Shown here one piece after another: positions 61,055-64,000 of a stretch of DNA of 64,000 bases. The stretch comes from Mesorhizobium loti (GTDB lineage Bacteria; Pseudomonadota; Alphaproteobacteria; Rhizobiales; Rhizobiaceae). Each line of letters begins with the position of its first letter. Within the stretch, counting starts at the first letter, position 1. The stretch lies in assembly GCF_002858745.1 (NCBI RefSeq), contig NZ_PJRO01000002.1:469006-533005 (forward strand), in the 5' to 3' direction. Under the pieces are notes generated by a model. It ran no database searches. It saw only the letters and a list, made by a program, of their open reading frames with translations, and was not told the origin of the DNA. A program made the position numbers and the translations under genes.

Positions 61055-63865
61055 CTATTCGGCGGCACCGAGATATTCAGACACCGGCGGGCACGAGCAG
61101 ACCAGGTTGCGGTCACCCGCGACATTGTCGATGCGCGATACCGGCGGCCAGTATTTGGCTGCGGTATCCGGATCGGCCGCGGGGTAGGCGGCCTCCATCC
61201 GCGAATAAGGATGGGCCCAGGTGCCGGCGAGCGTCTCGGTTGCCGTGTGCGGAGCGTTGACCAGCGGATTGTCGTCCTTCGGCCATTCGCCCTTGGCGAC
61301 CTTGGCTGCTTCGTTGGCGATCGAGATCATCGCTTCGCAGAACCGATCGAGTTCATGCTTGGGCTCGGACTCGGTCGGCTCCACCATCAGCGTGCCCGCA
61401 ACCGGCCAGGACATGGTTGGAGCATGGAAGCCATAGTCGATGAGGCGCTTGGCGACGTCATCTACGGTGATGCCGGCGCTGTCCTTCAGCACGCGCGTGT
61501 CGAGGATGCATTCGTGCGCGACGCGGCCGTTGGCGCCCTTGTAGAGCACCGGATAGTGTCCCTCGAGCCGCTTGGCGATGTAGTTGGCCGAAAGGATCGC
61601 GGCCTCCGTCGCCTGCTTCAAGCCATGACCACCCATCATGCGGATATACATCCAGGTGATCGGCAGGATCGATGCGCTGCCATAAGGCGCTGCCGAGACC
61701 GGGTAGTCCGTGCCGAGGTCGATATGCCCGGGCAGGAACGGAGCCAGGTGCGACTTGACGCCGATCGGTCCGATGCCGGGACCGCCGCCGCCATGCGGGA
61801 TGCAGAAGGTCTTGTGCAAGTTCATGTGGCAGACGTCGCCACCGATGTCACCCGGACGGGCGAGGCCGACCAGCGCATTGAGGTTGGCGCCATCAAGATA
61901 GACCTGTCCGCCATTGTCGTGGATGAGCTGGCAGAGCTCCTTCACGCCCTCTTCGAACACGCCATGCGTCGAAGGGTAGGTGATCATCAGGGCCGAGAGG
62001 TTGGCGGCATGGGCGGCTACCTTGGCGCGCATGTCTTCCATGTCGATGTCGCCGCTTTCCATGCAGCGCACCACCACCACTTCCATGCCCGCCATCGCGG
62101 CGCTGGCCGGATTGGTGCCATGCGCGGAGGAGGGGATGAGGCAGATGTTGCGGTGCGATTCGCCGCGTGAGGCGTGGTAGCGGCGGATTGCCAGCAGGCC
62201 GGCATATTCGCCCTGACTGCCTGCGTTCGGCTGCAGGGATACCGCCTGGAAACCGGTGATTTCCGACAGCCAGCGCTCGAGATCATCCGTCATCGACTTG
62301 TAGCCCTTCGAATGGGCCTTGGGTGCGAAGGGATGCATGTTGGCCACGCTCGGCCAGCTGACCGGGATCATCTCGGCCGCTGCATTGAGCTTCATGGTGC
62401 AGGAGCCGAGCGGGATCATGGTGCGATCGAGCGCCAGGTCCTTGTCCGCCAGCTTGCGCAGGAAGCGCATCATGTCGGTCTCGGAGCGGTTCTGATGGAA
62501 GACCGGCTGCGACAGGAAGCCCTGCATGGTGCGCTTACCCGGCAGCAGGCGTTCCGCTTTCTCGGAGACCGTCGCACCAAACAGCGCGGCAATCGCCTGC
62601 AGGTCGGCTTCGGTCGAGGTCTCGTCAAAGCAGATGCCGACGAGATCGTCGTTCACCATGCGCAGCAGGCGTCCATCGGCCTGGGCTTCCTTGGCTTTCG
62701 TCTTGGCCTGCCCCTTCAGTTCGACCGTCACCGTGTCGAAGCGGCTGTTGCCGAGGACTGTGTGTCCCTTGGCCTTCAAGGCTGTCGCCAGCCGCGCCGT
62801 CAGGCCATGGACATGATCGGCGATGGCCTGCAGGCCTTCCGGGCCGTGCCAGATGGCATAGGCTGTCGCCATATTGGCCAGCAGTGCCTGCGCGGTGCAG
62901 ATATTGGATGTCGCTTTGTCGCGGCGGATGTGTTGCTCGCGCGTCTGCAGGGCAAGGCGGAAGCCGGGCCGCCCCTTGGTGTCGACCGACTGACCGACCA
63001 GACGGCCTGGCATCAGGCGCGTCAGCTTGTCCGAGACAGCGCAATAGGCAGCGTGCGGGCCACCGAAGCCGATCGGCACGCCGAAACGCTGCATCGAGCC
63101 GACCGCGATGTCCGCGCCGAGATTGGCCGGCGTGTCGCTGACGACAAGGGCGAGTGGGTCGGCAACGAAGATGACGACCGCACCAGCCGCCTTGGCCTCG
63201 GCGATCTTGGCGGAATGATCGCCATAGACGCCGTAGGTGTCCGGCCAGGCCACGACGAGGGCAGCGGTATTCTCGTCGATGGTCTCGCCGTCGACCTCGA
63301 TGTCGAGCGGTTCGGCGCGGGTCACGACGACATCGCGCGTCTGCGGATGCAGCTTGCCGGCGAAGGCCACCTTGACGCGCTTGTCGCGGTGATGGCGGAA
63401 GGCCATGCCGACCGCTTCGGCAAGCGCGGTGGCCTCATCCAGCAGCGAGGCGGATGCCACCGGCAGGCCGGTCAGTTCTGTCACCAGTGTCTGGAAATTG
63501 AACAGCATCTCCAGGCGACCCTGGCTGATCTCGGCCTGGTAGGGCGTATAGGCTGTGTACCAGGCCGGATTCTCGAACAGGTTGCGCAGGATCACCGGCG
63601 GTGTGTGCGTGCCGTGATAGCCGAGGCCGACGAAGCTTTTCAAAACGACATTGGTCGACATCTTCTCGGCGAGTTCGGCCAGGGCTTCCGCCTCGGAGGC
63701 GGCAGCCGGCAGGTCGAGCGGACGGTCGAGCCGGATCGATTTCGGCACAGCCTGCGAGATCAGCGTTTCCACGGACGGTACGCCGATTGTCGCCAGCATG
63801 GAACGTGCGTCGGTTACGCTCGGCCCGATATGCCGGGTCGAAAATGGAGAGGGAGCAGCGGTCAT
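61055..63865 (-). CDS. gcvP: Glycine dehydrogenase (glycine cleavage P protein)
   Basis: PLP-dependent decarboxylase of 936 residues in the single-chain form that carries both alpha and beta halves. It removes CO2 from glycine and passes the aminomethyl group to the lipoyl arm of GcvH. The PLP lysine is Lys685 in [16 protein letters not shown]. The N-terminal half opens [20 protein letters not shown], and the second half has [17 protein letters not shown] and the FCIPH region. It is 15 bases downstream of gcvH on the same strand; gcvT and any glycine riboswitch would lie beyond the right edge. Confidence 0.97.
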   Translation of the reverse strand: MTAAPSPFSTRHIGPSVTDARSMLATIGVPSVETLISQAVPKSIRLDRPLDLPAAASEAEALAELAEKMSTNVVLKSFVGLGYHGTHTPPVILRNLFENPAWYTAYTPYQAEISQGRLEMLFNFQTLVTELTGLPVASASLLDEATALAEAVGMAFRHHRDKRVKVAFAGKLHPQTRDVVVTRAEPLDIEVDGETIDENTAALVVAWPDTYGVYGDHSAKIAEAKAAGAVVIFVADPLALVVSDTPANLGADIAVGSMQRFGVPIGFGGPHAAYCAVSDKLTRLMPGRLVGQSVDTKGRPGFRLALQTREQHIRRDKATSNICTAQALLANMATAYAIWHGPEGLQAIADHVHGLTARLATALKAKGHTVLGNSRFDTVTVELKGQAKTKAKEAQADGRLLRMVNDDLVGICFDETSTEADLQAIAALFGATVSEKAERLLPGKRTMQGFLSQPVFHQNRSETDMMRFLRKLADKDLALDRTMIPLGSCTMKLNAAAEMIPVSWPSVANMHPFAPKAHSKGYKSMTDDLERWLSEITGFQAVSLQPNAGSQGEYAGLLAIRRYHASRGESHRNICLIPSSAHGTNPASAAMAGMEVVVVRCMESGDIDMEDMRAKVAAHAANLSALMITYPSTHGVFEEGVKELCQLIHDNGGQVYLDGANLNALVGLARPGDIGGDVCHMNLHKTFCIPHGGGGPGIGPIGVKSHLAPFLPGHIDLGTDYPVSAAPYGSASILPITWMYIRMMGGHGLKQATEAAILSANYIAKRLEGHYPVLYKGANGRVAHECILDTRVLKDSAGITVDDVAKRLIDYGFHAPTMSWPVAGTLMVEPTESEPKHELDRFCEAMISIANEAAKVAKGEWPKDDNPLVNAPHTATETLAGTWAHPYSRMEAAYPAADPDTAAKYWPPVSRIDNVAGDRNLVCSCPPVSEYLGAAE

Positions 63866-63880
63866 GGTTTCACGTCCTGC

Positions 63881-64000
63881 TTAGCCGATATGGGCTTTGT
63901 AGCCGGCTTCATCCAGAAGTCCGGCAAGCTGACCTTCATCGGCCAGCTTCATCTTCCAGAGCCAGCCGTCGGTGGTGGCGGCGGAGTTGACCAGCGCCGG
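63881..64000 (-). CDS. gcvH: Glycine cleavage H protein, C-terminal part
   Basis: Only the last 39 residues are inside the window. They read ...[29 protein letters not shown] and a stop, matching the conserved C-terminus of GcvH (GWLxKM...LLxxxxY). The lipoylated lysine lies beyond the edge. GcvH shuttles the aminomethyl group between the P, T and L proteins. Next gene downstream is gcvP, 15 bases away, clearly one operon. Confidence 0.93.
   Translation of the reverse strand, partial: PALVNSAATTDGWLWKMKLADEGQLAGLLDEAGYKAHIG

Overview
The window is a dense, high-GC chromosomal segment of an alphaproteobacterium of the order Hyphomicrobiales (Rhizobiales), most like the Mesorhizobium/Aminobacter group (Phyllobacteriaceae). 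This rests on gene content: an LdtR-type MarR regulator beside an L,D-transpeptidase, an ATP12-family chaperone, an Atu4866-family protein, single-chain GcvP, and repeated intergenic elements of a kind I associate with rhizobia. I see no rRNA, tRNA, CRISPR array, insertion sequence, phage or conjugation gene. It reads as core genome with small accessory modules.

Layout. 1-6.5 kb: a truncated MFS exporter divergent from a GntR regulator with a three-half-site operator, a GT90-type glycosyltransferase, polyphosphate kinase 2, and hemB followed by an alpha/beta-hydrolase. 6.7-10.6 kb: a 3-hydroxyisobutyryl-CoA hydrolase-like gene, a small membrane protein, ldtR, a candidate small RNA and an L,D-transpeptidase. 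10.6-22 kb: two LysR regulators divergent from a DHA2 exporter and from an SDR/Atu4866 pair, a PstS-like binding protein next to a Na/Pi symporter, a Na+/H+ antiporter and an ABC-F ATPase. 22-28 kb: a dihydrofolate-reductase-like protein with a hairpin over its ribosome binding site, glyA, a Do-like protease, rarA. 27.4-29.6 kb: a Stf0 sulfotransferase downstream of mntP, which carries a recognisable yybP-ykoY manganese riboswitch. 29.6-34 kb is the most accessory-looking part: RidA with two palindromic operators, a PhyH-like oxygenase, and a homologue of hygromycin B phosphotransferase divergent from a GMC oxidoreductase with a 46-bp nested palindrome between them. 34-44 kb: an AspH-like hydroxylase, crcB, an RluA-type synthase, an EamA exporter, ATP12, an MHS transporter with a large extra domain, an LLM monooxygenase, a GcvA-like LysR with a 41-residue divergent ORF, and a SoxR module. 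44-64 kb: yidD, a DD-carboxypeptidase with a class D beta-lactamase, thrS, an acyltransferase, envelope and metabolic genes, parE, a diguanylate cyclase, gcvP and the 3' end of gcvH.

Connections. Cell-wall remodelling appears twice (LdtR/L,D-transpeptidase and DD-carboxypeptidase/OXA). One-carbon metabolism appears twice (glyA; gcvHP). Many regulators sit next to clear inverted repeats, so several small regulons can be proposed from sequence alone.

Most worth a second look: the Hph homologue and its operator region, the possible manganese control of a sulfotransferase, the PstS-like/NptA pairing, the DD-carboxypeptidase/beta-lactamase operon, the Shine-Dalgarno-rich candidate sRNA after ldtR, and a four-copy intergenic repeat. 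None proves a new system; each is a specific testable proposal.
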